From Solimonas sp966252075 (lineage in GTDB: Bacteria; Pseudomonadota; Gammaproteobacteria; Nevskiales; Nevskiaceae): a stretch of DNA of 28,439 nt. The notes beneath the pieces are model-generated. The model had not been told where the DNA came from, made no database searches, and saw only the letters and a program-made list of their open reading frames with translations. The number at the start of each line of letters is the position of its first letter. The stretch's first letter is position 1. The position numbers were made by a program, and so were the translations under genes. Location of the stretch: the NCBI GenBank assembly GCA_966252075.1, contig CBINNP010000015.1:1-28439 (forward strand). The letters are read 5' to 3'. Positions 6,768 to 14,860 of this stretch are shown here, in pieces.

Positions 6768-9132
6768 GCCATTCCACCTCGACGCCGTACTGCAGCTGGC
6801 TGACGCCGGACTGCGGGCGCTGCCACTCGCCGCCCAGCGCCACGCGCCACTGCGGCGTCGGCAGCCAGCCGAACGAGGCGCCCAGCAGGTAGCCGGTGCC
6901 GTTCTCCTTGACGCTGCTGCTGCCCTGCGGGCCGTCGATCTCGATCTCGGTCCGCCAGGCGTACAGGCCGGCGCGCGGCGCGACGTCGAACTGCTCGGCC
7001 AGCGGCACGAAATAACGCGCGGCGACGCTCAGGCCATGGCCGCTGCCGCCGAAGGCCTGGGCCAGCCCCTTGGTGGCGGCATCGGCGTCGACGGGTGCGC
7101 CGGACAGCTCGGCCTTGAACTCGCCGAGCCGCTGGTAGCCGATTTCCACCGCCAGCCGCGGCACCGGCTGCCAGCCGAGATAGAGCGCGCCGCCGATGTC
7201 GCTGTCGTCGGCCAGCTGCGCATCGATGCTCTCGCCGCGATCGTGCAGGGCGCGACTGAGCGTGGAATCGCTGATGTCGGTCGTGATCACGCCGGCGCGC
7301 AGGCCGACGTACAGCGTGCGCAGGCCATCAGCCGACTGAGGGCGGGCTGCCGGCTGTGCCGGCATGGCCGGTGTCGCGACCGCCTCGGCGGGCTTCTCCG
7401 CAGCCGCAGCCGGGGCCGAGCCGAGGGGCTGCTCGGTCGTTGGCGCCGCGGGGGCTTGCTGCGGCGCTTCGGCGCCGTCGGCCGCGACTGCCGGTTCCGG
7501 CGGCGGCGGTGCAGCGGCCGGTGCCGGCGGTGGGATCGCCGCTGCAGCGGGCGGCGCGACTGCCAGCGGTGTCCAGCTGCGGCCGCCGTTGTCGGAGCGG
7601 TAGATGCCGGCGGCGCCGACCGCCAGCGGCAGTTCGCCCCAGTAGCCGAAGCGCAGGCCGCTTTCGTCCGGCGCCGCTTGCGTCTGCGCGATCTGCCGCA
7701 GGCAGTCCTCCATCGAGGTCTTGCCGACCACTTGCCAGATGCCGTCGCGGAACAGCTTGCAGGCGGCGGGATCGGCTGCATCCTGGGCGGCGGCGGCCAG
7801 CGGGCTCAGCGCCAGCGCGCCGGCCAGCAAGGCGCGCCGGCGGCGCAGCGCCAGCAGGGCCAGCGGAATCAGCAGCAGAGGGCCGCTGGCGCCGCCGCCG
7901 CTGGTGGCGGTGACGGTGCCTTCGGATACCGGCACGCTGAGCTGCTGCGAGGTTGTCGCGCTGCCGTCGCTGCAGCTGAGCGTGAACGTCAGGGTGCCGA
8001 CGGCCTGCGGGGTCAGGCTGAAGCTGCCGTCGACCGGCTGCGCGCCGGACCAGTCGCCGGAGGCGGTGCAGCTGCTGGTGTTGGAACTGCTCCAGTCCAG
8101 CTGCACGCTCTGGCCGAGCTGCGCGTGCTCCGGCGTGGCGGTGAACGAGTCGATCACCGGCGACGGGATCGAGCCGCCGTCGCTGACCTGTACGCTCAGC
8201 GTCTGCGTGGCCAGCCCGCCGGGGCCGCTGCAGCTCAGGGTGTAATTGCGCGTGCCGGCCTGGCCGGCATTCAGCGTCTGCTCGCCCTGCACGGGGAGGG
8301 TGCCGCTCCAGTCGCCGGAGGCCGTGCAGCCGTCGACATTGCGCGCCGCCCAGCTCAGCGTCAGGTTGGCGCCCGGTGCCACCTGTGCCGGCGTGGCGAC
8401 GAAGCTGTCGATGACCGGACCGGCCGCCTGCACGGTGACGGTGACGGTGTCGCTGCCGGTGGCACCGCCATTACCGGCGCAGCTCAGCGTGTAGCTCTGG
8501 CTGCCGGTCGCCGTCGGCGTGATGGTCTCGGTGCCGCTGGGCGGGCGGGCGCCGCTCCAGGCGCCGGAGGCCGTGCAGCCCAGAGCATTGCTGCTGGTCC
8601 AGCTCAGCGTGCTGCTGGCGCCGAGCGCAAGGGTTTCCGGCGCGGCGCTCAGATCGACGGTCAGTGTGCTGGCTGCGTCCGGCGTCAGCTGGCCGACGAC
8701 GAGATGCGCGACCGAATATTGCTCGACGACCGAGGTGGTGCCGCCGGGGCCGGTGGTGTCGCAGGTCACCGCGGCCGAGCCGCCGCTGGCGCGATAGCCA
8801 TCCAGCACCGGGTCGAGGGGGGTGTCACGGAATACGATGTCGCTGCCGGCACCGAGCGAGAGCAGATAGCTTTCGACGGTGTCGCGCATCGCCGCCACCG
8901 TGGCCGCTTCGTCGCCGTAAGCGCCAGTGACAGGACCGAAGTTGCGCGTCAGCTCGGCGCGGCCAACCACCGTGGCGCGGCCATTGACGACCCCGCGCGT
9001 CTCGGTGCCGACGACCAGGCAGTCATCGGCGAAGGCCAGCTGCGGCGCCAGGCCGGCACCGAGCAGCAGCAGGGCCGACAACAATCTGCGTCCGCCGGCA
9101 GCCGGCCGGCGGCGATGAAGTGATTCGATCAT
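6751..9132 (-). CDS. Exported Ig-like repeat protein fused to an OmpA-like beta-barrel
   Basis: A 793-residue exported protein of unusual build. Residues 1-35 are a signal peptide (RRR, LLSALLLLGAG, cleavage after AFA). A unique region with a few Cys runs to about 154. Three tandem Ig-like repeats of 70-90 residues follow (about 155-403), each with LSW, CTASG-WSG and a YTLSC-type strand. Residues ~408-429 read SGGGASG, a short hydrophobic stretch, then RRRR, which resembles a GlyGly-CTERM sorting signal. A second hydrophobic stretch ending LAAAAQDAA follows at once and looks like a signal peptide. Next come a small domain with two Cys and an Asp-box-like SDNGGRSW (~511), a Pro/Ala linker (~520-600) and an eight-strand OmpA-like barrel (~602-793). 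The start at 9132 places the signal peptide at the N-terminus; the frame's earlier ATG at 9216 does not. The function is unknown; a surface-exposed or cell-wall-contacting role is inferred. Confidence 0.8.
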   Translation of the reverse strand: MIESLHRRRPAAGGRRLLSALLLLGAGLAPQLAFADDCLVVGTETRGVVNGRATVVGRAELTRNFGPVTGAYGDEAATVAAMRDTVESYLLSLGAGSDIVFRDTPLDPVLDGYRASGGSAAVTCDTTGPGGTTSVVEQYSVAHLVVGQLTPDAASTLTVDLSAAPETLALGASSTLSWTSSNALGCTASGAWSGARPPSGTETITPTATGSQSYTLSCAGNGGATGSDTVTVTVQAAGPVIDSFVATPAQVAPGANLTLSWAARNVDGCTASGDWSGTLPVQGEQTLNAGQAGTRNYTLSCSGPGGLATQTLSVQVSDGGSIPSPVIDSFTATPEHAQLGQSVQLDWSSSNTSSCTASGDWSGAQPVDGSFSLTPQAVGTLTFTLSCSDGSATTSQQLSVPVSEGTVTATSGGGASGPLLLIPLALLALRRRRALLAGALALSPLAAAAQDAADPAACKLFRDGIWQVVGKTSMEDCLRQIAQTQAAPDESGLRFGYWGELPLAVGAAGIYRSDNGGRSWTPLAVAPPAAAAIPPPAPAAAPPPPEPAVAADGAEAPQQAPAAPTTEQPLGSAPAAAAEKPAEAVATPAMPAQPAARPQSADGLRTLYVGLRAGVITTDISDSTLSRALHDRGESIDAQLADDSDIGGALYLGWQPVPRLAVEIGYQRLGEFKAELSGAPVDADAATKGLAQAFGGSGHGLSVAARYFVPLAEQFDVAPRAGLYAWRTEIEIDGPQGSSSVKENGTGYLLGASFGWLPTPQWRVALGGEWQRPQSGVSQLQYGVEVEWRFAAW

Positions 9133-9247
9133 GAGTGGGGATCCCCTGTTCCCTTTACCGCGATGACGATCGGTGCGATTCACGCCGCTGAGCGTTGCAG
9201 ACGACAGGCGGCACACGATCGCAGTAAACCTGGGCCGCGCCCGCCCC

Positions 9248-9268
9248 GTGCTTTACCTTGCAAAGCAC
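9248..9268. other. Hairpin in the 242-base gap between lipA and the Ig-repeat protein gene
   Basis: GTGCTTT (9248-9254) and AAAGCAC (9262-9268) form a perfect seven-base-pair stem with a seven-base loop. It lies between the end of lipA and the start of the Ig-repeat gene, both on the minus strand. No U-tract follows on either strand. It could be part of a 5' leader structure or a weak 3' end for lipA. Nothing else is recognisable in 9133-9374 apart from a TAAAAT (minus strand, 9326-9321) without a matching -35. Confidence 0.3.
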
Positions 9269-9374
9269 AGGCCGTTCGAACCCCAGCTCGTCCGCGCTGG
9301 AAGCCCGGCGCGAGGATTTCATTTTAGTGGGAAGGCGGAAGGGGCGGCGCTACCTGAATCACAGTCGCGCGGCC

Positions 9375-10397
9375 TCAGCCATGTACGCCGAGCACGTGCT
9401 CGGCCTGCAGGTCGGCGTGGTAGCTGGAGCGCACCATCGCGCCGCTGGCGACGTGGCTGAAGCCCATTTGCTCGCCGATCACGCGCAGCCGCTCGAACTC
9501 GTCCGGGTGCACGTAGCGGGCGACCGGCAGATGGTTCTTCGACGGTTGCAGGTACTGGCCGAGCGTCAGCATGTCGACGCCGTGCGCGCGCAGATCGCGC
9601 ATCACTTGCTCGATCTCGTCGATCTCTTCGCCCAGGCCCAGCATCAGCCCGGACTTGGTCGGCACGTTCGGATGCAGGTCCTTGAAGCGCTCCAGCAGGT
9701 CCAGCGACCAGTCGTAGTCGGAACCGGGCCGCGCCTGCTTGTAGAGCCGCGGCACGGTTTCCAGATTGTGGTTGAAGACGTCCGGCGGGTTGTCCTTGAA
9801 GATCGCCAGCGCCGGGTCCATGCGGCCGCGGAAGTCCGGCACCAGCACCTCGATCGTCAGCTCCGGCGCCCGCGCCCGCGATTCGCGGATGCAGGCCGCG
9901 AAGTGCGCGGCGCCGCCGTCCGGCAGGTCGTCGCGGTCGACGCTGGTGATCACCACGTAGCGCAGGCGCATTTCGGCGATGGTCTTCGCCAGATTGACCG
10001 GCTCGTTGGTGTCGAGCGGATTCGGCCGGCCGTGGGCGACGTCACAGAACGGGCAGCGCCGCGTGCAGATGTCGCCCATGATCATGAAGGTCGCGGTGCC
10101 CTTGCTGAAGCACTCGCCCAGGTTCGGGCAGCTGGCTTCCTCGCAGACCGTATGCAGATGGTTGGCGCGCAGGACTTCCTTGATGCGCGCGACTTCCGGC
10201 GTGCCCTGGCTCTTGGCGCGGATCCAGGTCGGCTTGCGCAGCGGCGCGACGGTGGGCTCGATCTTGATCGGGATGCGCGCCATCTTGTCGGCGCCGCGCA
10301 GCTTCTCGCCCTGCACGACCGCCTTCGGCCGCGCCGGGGTGGCCGGCGTGGCAGGTTCGGACCGCGATTCGGAATCTGGGGACGGGCTGAGGCTCAT
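9375..10397 (-). CDS. lipA: Lipoyl synthase
   Basis: This radical-SAM enzyme inserts two sulfur atoms into protein-bound octanoyl groups to make lipoyl cofactors for the 2-oxoacid dehydrogenases and the glycine cleavage system. Both iron-sulfur clusters can be traced. The auxiliary cluster uses C85, C90 and C96 (CEEASCPNLGEC) plus the C-terminal RSSYHA serine. The radical-SAM cluster uses C111, C115 and C118 (CTRRCPFC). The 340 residues slightly exceed the usual 321 because of a Ser/Pro/Ala-rich N-terminus. The ATG at 10397 is preferred over the one at 10424 because GTGGAG lies five bases upstream of it. It lies 48 bases after the acyltransferase gene on the same strand. LipB, a frequent neighbour in proteobacteria, is not in the window. 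Confidence 0.96.
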   Translation of the reverse strand: MSLSPSPDSESRSEPATPATPARPKAVVQGEKLRGADKMARIPIKIEPTVAPLRKPTWIRAKSQGTPEVARIKEVLRANHLHTVCEEASCPNLGECFSKGTATFMIMGDICTRRCPFCDVAHGRPNPLDTNEPVNLAKTIAEMRLRYVVITSVDRDDLPDGGAAHFAACIRESRARAPELTIEVLVPDFRGRMDPALAIFKDNPPDVFNHNLETVPRLYKQARPGSDYDWSLDLLERFKDLHPNVPTKSGLMLGLGEEIDEIEQVMRDLRAHGVDMLTLGQYLQPSKNHLPVARYVHPDEFERLRVIGEQMGFSHVASGAMVRSSYHADLQAEHVLGVHG

Positions 10398-10445
10398 GAC
10401 GGCTCCACGAACGGACGTCGTCATTGTACGCCGCCGCGTTGCCGG

Positions 10446-11240
10446 TCAAGCCGCCAGAGCGGAGCGCACCGGCCGGGTCTGGCGCACCGCCGGCGCCGGC
10501 GCCAGGGCCAGCTGGGCGGCAATGGCGCTTCGCGCCTGTGTCGCCAGCGTGTCGCGATCGCCGCACGCCGCCAGCGCCTCGCCATAGCTCACGGTCACGC
10601 GCAGCCCGGGCGCCCGCAGCACGCGCAGCAAATGGCGCAGCAGATCGTCGTCACCGATGAAGGGCGCGACCCGCTGGCCGTCGCGGTCCGGCGCGTAGTG
10701 CAGGGCCACCGGCTGCACCGGGCAGCGCGCCTCGATCGCCGCGCCGAAAAGGCGGGCATGGAACGGCAGCAGCTGCGTGCCGTCGGTCGTCGTGCCTTCC
10801 GGAAACAGCGTCACCGTGCCGCCGTTCTGCAGCGCCGGTACCAGGCGGTCGAGCAGCGGGCGCGCACCGCCCTTGCCGCGACGCAGGTAGTAAGTGCCGG
10901 AGGCGGTCGCCAGCCAGCCGGCGACTGGCCAGTGGCGGATATCCGCCTTGCCGATGAAGCGCGTCGGCGCCAGCGAGCCGAGCAGCGGGATGTCGAGCCA
11001 GGAGACGTGGTTGGCGACACTGATATGCGGGCCGCGCAGGGGCTGGCCGCGCACCTCGATGTGCAGGCCGATGATGCGCAGCAGATGCCGGTGCCACCAG
11101 CGTGCCAGCCGCGGCCGGTCGAGGCGGTTGCCGAAGTCGACACCGACCAGCGCCGACATCGCCAGCCCGAGCAGCAGATGCGGCAGCAGGCGCAGGCTGC
11201 GCCAGAGCAGCCGGGCAGTGCCGGACAAGACTCGGCTCAT
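10446..11240 (-). CDS. olsA: PlsC-type 1-acyltransferase, probable lyso-ornithine lipid acyltransferase
   Basis: This membrane-associated acyltransferase of the PlsC (1-acyl-glycerol-3-phosphate acyltransferase) superfamily has 264 residues. The catalytic HX4D motif is NHVSWLD near residue 78. The phosphate-binding FPEGTTTDG lies near residue 149. A hydrophobic N-terminal segment (about residues 8-33) anchors it. Its ATG overlaps the stop of the upstream N-acyltransferase gene by four bases (ATGA, 11240-11237), so the two are probably translationally coupled. That pairing matches OlsB/OlsA, which in other bacteria make ornithine lipids: OlsB adds the 3-hydroxyacyl amide and OlsA the ester-linked acyl chain. 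The alternative is a general lysophosphatidate acyltransferase. Superfamily is certain; the substrate rests on context. Confidence 0.8.
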   Translation of the reverse strand: MSRVLSGTARLLWRSLRLLPHLLLGLAMSALVGVDFGNRLDRPRLARWWHRHLLRIIGLHIEVRGQPLRGPHISVANHVSWLDIPLLGSLAPTRFIGKADIRHWPVAGWLATASGTYYLRRGKGGARPLLDRLVPALQNGGTVTLFPEGTTTDGTQLLPFHARLFGAAIEARCPVQPVALHYAPDRDGQRVAPFIGDDDLLRHLLRVLRAPGLRVTVSYGEALAACGDRDTLATQARSAIAAQLALAPAPAVRQTRPVRSALAA

Positions 11241-12025
11241 TCGACGATGGTGCCGGTCGCTGCGGCCGGGACCGCCTGGCCGAGGAAGTGGCGCGCATAG
11301 CGCGGGTGCAGATCGCTGACGTTGAGCAGCATGAAGACGTCGGCGCAGTTGAAGTCGCGGTCCCAGTACGCCTCGCCGCAGGCCTTGGCACCCAGGCTCA
11401 GATAAGCCTTGAGCAGCGGCGGCATGCGCGGCTTTTCGGTGATGCGGCGGTCCGCTGCCGGCAGCGGGATGTAAGGCCGCACGCGCTGGTAGTCCGGCGC
11501 CATGTGCTTGGCGCGGATCTGTTCGAGGATCGCGTGCGCGCTGGCGCCGCCGTCTTCGAGGCCGATCGACGCGCAGCCGAACAGGTAGTCGTAGCCGTGG
11601 TTGATGATGAAGGCGGCGATGCCCTGCCACAGCGTGGCGATCACCGCGCCGTTGCGGTGTTCGGCGGCGACGCAGGTGCGGCCGATCTCCATCACCCGGC
11701 CCGGCAGCGCATCGAGCATCGCCAGGTTGAACTCGCCGGCCGAGTAGAAGCCGCCGGCGCCCGGCGCGCGGTCATCGGTGAGGATGCGCGTGCAGGCGAT
11801 GATCTCGCCGCTGTCCTGCTCGACCACCATCAGGTGGCGGCAGAACGGGTCGAATGAATCGTGGTCGACGCCGCCGTCGACACCGCTGTCGATCTGCGCG
11901 CCCAGCTCGCCCGCAAAGATGCGGTAGCGCAGCTGCTGCGTCTTGAGAATTTCCGCCTGGGTTTGCGCGAAGCGGACCTCGAATCGCGGGCGGCGCGGCA
12001 GATCACCGTCAATGCGTGCGGACAT
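11237..12025 (-). CDS. olsB: GNAT-type N-acyltransferase, probable ornithine N-acyltransferase
   Basis: The 262-residue protein resembles the OlsB/'putative hemolysin' acyltransferase family, which transfers a 3-hydroxyacyl group from acyl-carrier protein to the alpha-amino group of ornithine. Visible family features are LRYRIFAGELGA near the N-terminus, FDPFCRHLMVVE, EIGRTCVAAEHRNG (the acyl-donor binding region), DYLFGCASIG, then PPLLKAYLSLGAKACGEAYWDRDFNCADVFMLL, shown here only as a marker of the C-terminal third. The ATG has AGGAG seven bases upstream. The downstream acyltransferase gene overlaps it by four bases. An ornithine-lipid function for the pair is inferred from family and order. 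Confidence 0.82.
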   Translation of the reverse strand: MSARIDGDLPRRPRFEVRFAQTQAEILKTQQLRYRIFAGELGAQIDSGVDGGVDHDSFDPFCRHLMVVEQDSGEIIACTRILTDDRAPGAGGFYSAGEFNLAMLDALPGRVMEIGRTCVAAEHRNGAVIATLWQGIAAFIINHGYDYLFGCASIGLEDGGASAHAILEQIRAKHMAPDYQRVRPYIPLPAADRRITEKPRMPPLLKAYLSLGAKACGEAYWDRDFNCADVFMLLNVSDLHPRYARHFLGQAVPAAATGTIVE

Positions 12026-12111
12026 GCGTCACTCCTGTGGACGCTGCGCACTCTATGAATCGGGCGTTGTAGTGACGTTACGCTGCGGTGACGCGGATGT
12101 GACAGCGACGG

Positions 12112-14631
12112 CTAGCGCTTGAACCAGCCCGGATGGGCGTCCGGCGTGGTCCATAGCCGCCGGTGCAGCCGCGACAGCGCCACCGCATCGAGCAGCAGCA
12201 GGTTGCGTTCGGCTTCCGACAGTGAGGCGGGATCGCGGCGCGCGGCCTCATCGGCAGCGGTCAGCAGCGCCTGCTTGTTGCGCGCCGGCAGCTTCTCGCG
12301 GCGGCGGCCGGCGAGGCTGGCGAGGGCGTTGGCGAAGGGCTCCACCGCAGCGGCGCGGAAATCCGGGTACTCGGGCGCGCGGCGCAAGCCGGCCTTGAGC
12401 CAGCGCAGCTCGCGCGGGGCGATCGATTCCTCGGGGATCAGGAAGAAGCGGTGCTCTCGCATCCAGCGGCCGATCGACGAGCGCGAGCTCCACACCGACA
12501 GCGGGATGGCGATGATCAGGCTGCCGGCGACCGGCAGCAGCCACCACAGGAACTTGGGGTTGAGGTAGTAGACCAGCCCCAGCCAGGCCAGGCCCAGCAC
12601 CATGCCGCCGCCGTGGCGCGCCAGCGCCTGGCTCCACGGCGTTGCCGCGTCCTCGCGCGGCGGCGACTTCCACTGCACGGCGATGCCGAGCAAGGCCGAG
12701 GTGACGTACTGCGTGTGGAACAGCATGCGGATCGGCGCCAGCAAGGCCGAGAACAGCATCTCCATCACCAGGCTGGCGGCCAGCCGCAAGCGGCCGCCAA
12801 ACGGCCGCGCAACCTTGTGCTGCACGATCAGTAGCAGCACCGACAGGATCTTCGGCAGGAACAGCAGCGTCATGGTGCCGGCGAACAGGCGGATCGCCCA
12901 TTCCGGGTGCCATTCCGGCCAGGTCGGGAACAGCTGGTAGGGCTGCGTGAAGTACTGCGGCTCGGCCATCATGAAAATGCCGAGCAGCGCGGTCGACAGC
13001 GCCAGCGAGATGAACCACAGCGGCGCCGACAGATAGGCCATCACGCCGGTCATGAACACCGCGCGATGCGCCGGGTGCAGGCCACTGGTGAAGAACAGCT
13101 TGAAGTTCTGCAGATTGCCCTGGCACCAGCGCTGGTCGCGCTTGAGCTCGTCGAGCAGGGTCGGCGGCATTTCCTCATAGCTGCCGTCGAGGTCGTAGGC
13201 GATCCACACCGCCCAGCCGGCACGGCGCATCAGCGCCGCCTCGACGAAGTCATGCGAGAGGATTTCGCCGGCCAGGCCGCCGCGGCCGGGCAGGCGGCCG
13301 AGCGCGCAGTGCTGCATGAACGGCGCGACGCGGATGATCGCGTTGTGGCCCCAGTAGTGGCTTTCGCCGAGCTGCCAGAAATGCAGGCCGGCGGTGAACA
13401 GGGGGCCGTAGACGCGGGTGGCGAACTGCTGGATGCGCGAGTACAGCGTCTCGCGGCCCGCTGCGCGCGGCGCGGTCTGGATGATGCCGGCGGTCGGGTT
13501 GGCCTCCATCAGCTGCACCAGGCGCTTGAGGCATTCGCCCGACATCACGCTGTCGGCGTCGAGGATCACCATGTGCTGGTACTTGCTGCCCCAGCGCCGG
13601 CACCAGTCGGCGACGTTGCCGGATTTCTTCTTGATGCGATGGATGCGGCGCCGGTAGAAGATGCGGCCGAAGCCGTCGACGGCGCGACACAGCGACAGCC
13701 AGGCCGCGACTTCCGCGGCGCGCGCGTCGGCCTTGCCGCTGTCGGACAGCACGTAGAAATCGAAGGAGTCGCGCAGCCCCGCGCGCGCCACCGAATCGTA
13801 GGTGGCGCGGATGCCGGCAAACACGCGCGCGACGTCCTCGTTGCAGATCGGAATCAGGATCGCCGTATTGCGGCCCGGCTTGAGCGGCGTGTCCGGCGCC
13901 GCCGTGCGCGAAATGGCGTACTTGTCGCGCTTGCTCAGCAGCACCCAGAAGCCGAACACCGCGGTCCAGAAGCCGGCGGAAATCCACGCGAACAGCACCG
14001 CGTACAGGCCCAGGCTGGTCAGCTCCAGCCAGTGCCGGCCCTTGTATGGCATCACCGCCGACATCAGGTAGGTGGCGCCGACGGTCTGCGCCACGATCAG
14101 CGCGACCAGCAGCAGGCGACGAAAGGTGGCGGTCCAGCGCCAGCGGGTCGCGAAGGGGCCGGCACCCTGCACCTTGGCCGCCGGCGCCGGCGGTGGCACC
14201 TCGTCACCGCGCCTGGCCAGGCCGCGGCGGCCGCGGCCTTCGGCCAGATTGGCCAGCGCCTTGTAGATCTGCCGGAACGGATTGAGATTCCAGGGCGTGG
14301 GCGCCATCGAGGCACGCACCAGGGGCGGCGTGGTCTGCAGGCGGGCGCGGATGTCCGGCGGCTGCAGCACGGTCTCGATCTGCGCGTCCCCCGGCTCGGC
14401 GGGATGCAGCCGGCCCAGCACGCGCGCTCGGGCCGAATGCAGCGTCACCAGCTCGACCTCGCCGTGCTCTCCGCCGGCCAGCTCGCTGTGCAGGGCGGCG
14501 AACGCGGCATCGGCATCGGCCGCGGAGCCGGCGTCGCGCGGGCGCTCCACCGCAAGCTCGCCGGTCGCCGCAGACAGCGCACGCAGGTATTCGGTGACGT
14601 GGCGCGTCGGCGCCGAACTCGGCTGATTCAC
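12112..14631 (-). CDS. opgH: Osmoregulated periplasmic glucan glucosyltransferase
   Basis: This inner-membrane family GT2 enzyme polymerises beta-1,2-linked glucose from UDP-glucose and passes the chain to the periplasm. With a GTG start at 14631 it has 839 residues (E. coli, 847). Glycosyltransferase motifs run in order: PICNED near residue 262, the DADS metal-binding Asp pair near 357, HDFVEA with the likely catalytic base near 460, and QRWCQGN near 499. Several transmembrane segments flank the GT domain (about residues 95-115, 140-170 and five or so after residue 515). The N-terminal TEYLRAL aligns with the E. coli start region, which supports this start even though no good Shine-Dalgarno precedes it. 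The frame continues to an ATG at 14751, but the 40 extra residues look non-coding. It follows opgG after a terminator-like hairpin. Confidence 0.93.
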   Translation of the reverse strand: MNQPSSAPTRHVTEYLRALSAATGELAVERPRDAGSAADADAAFAALHSELAGGEHGEVELVTLHSARARVLGRLHPAEPGDAQIETVLQPPDIRARLQTTPPLVRASMAPTPWNLNPFRQIYKALANLAEGRGRRGLARRGDEVPPPAPAAKVQGAGPFATRWRWTATFRRLLLVALIVAQTVGATYLMSAVMPYKGRHWLELTSLGLYAVLFAWISAGFWTAVFGFWVLLSKRDKYAISRTAAPDTPLKPGRNTAILIPICNEDVARVFAGIRATYDSVARAGLRDSFDFYVLSDSGKADARAAEVAAWLSLCRAVDGFGRIFYRRRIHRIKKKSGNVADWCRRWGSKYQHMVILDADSVMSGECLKRLVQLMEANPTAGIIQTAPRAAGRETLYSRIQQFATRVYGPLFTAGLHFWQLGESHYWGHNAIIRVAPFMQHCALGRLPGRGGLAGEILSHDFVEAALMRRAGWAVWIAYDLDGSYEEMPPTLLDELKRDQRWCQGNLQNFKLFFTSGLHPAHRAVFMTGVMAYLSAPLWFISLALSTALLGIFMMAEPQYFTQPYQLFPTWPEWHPEWAIRLFAGTMTLLFLPKILSVLLLIVQHKVARPFGGRLRLAASLVMEMLFSALLAPIRMLFHTQYVTSALLGIAVQWKSPPREDAATPWSQALARHGGGMVLGLAWLGLVYYLNPKFLWWLLPVAGSLIIAIPLSVWSSRSSIGRWMREHRFFLIPEESIAPRELRWLKAGLRRAPEYPDFRAAAVEPFANALASLAGRRREKLPARNKQALLTAADEAARRDPASLSEAERNLLLLDAVALSRLHRRLWTTPDAHPGWFKR

Positions 14632-14810
14632 GATTTCGAGACTTGGTGATCGCGCGGACCCCGCAGCGCAGCGGGTCCAGGCTTCGGTACGACGTGGGCC
14701 TGCAGTGTAAGGATAAGCGGCGCTGCTGCCGAGCCCCCGGGCGCGCTCCATACGCCGGGGCTATGAGGCCCGCCGATCGCTGAAGCGGGCATGAACCGGC
14801 GGCGGCCACG

Positions 14811-14841
14811 AAAAAGGCCGCTGCCCGGGCGGGCGCGGCCT
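14811..14841 (-). terminator. Intrinsic terminator between opgG and opgH
   Basis: On the minus strand AGGCCGC (14841-14835) pairs with GCGGCCT (14821-14815), with a GC-rich internal segment. It is followed by TTTTT (14815-14811). It lies 20 bases after the opgG stop and about 180 bases before the opgH start. It implies partial or full uncoupling of the two genes. The remaining 14632-14810 shows no clear promoter, only an AT-richer patch near 14705-14715. Confidence 0.75.
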
Positions 14842-14860
14842 GATGCGCGGCAGCCTGCGT

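Noticed and set aside
7828..7830. A TTG codon that could start the barrel half of the Ig-repeat protein as a separate gene
   Set aside because: No Shine-Dalgarno precedes it, and no stop separates it from the first half; a single chain is the simpler reading.
6739..9123. A 794-codon open frame on the plus strand opposite the Ig-repeat protein gene
   Set aside because: Its protein is Arg/Ala/Gly-rich and low in normal domain content, typical of an antisense shadow in high-GC DNA. The minus-strand frame has a signal peptide, Ig repeats and a barrel.
9133..9374. A riboswitch in the leader of the Ig-repeat gene, suggested by a GCAAGG/AAAGCAC hairpin
   Set aside because: I compared it by eye with the cyclic-di-GMP pattern and it did not match; only a simple seven-base-pair hairpin is supported.
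9258..11300. A 680-codon plus-strand frame across lipA and the acyltransferase gene
   Set aside because: It crosses two firmly identified minus-strand genes and shows no domain.
12907..14649. A 580-codon plus-strand frame opposite opgH
   Set aside because: The composition is shadow-like, while opgH has complete glycosyltransferase motifs.
14632..14751. A 40-residue N-terminal extension of OpgH from an ATG at 14751
   Set aside because: The extension has no family similarity and no Shine-Dalgarno; the GTG at 14631 places the conserved TEYLRAL near the start.
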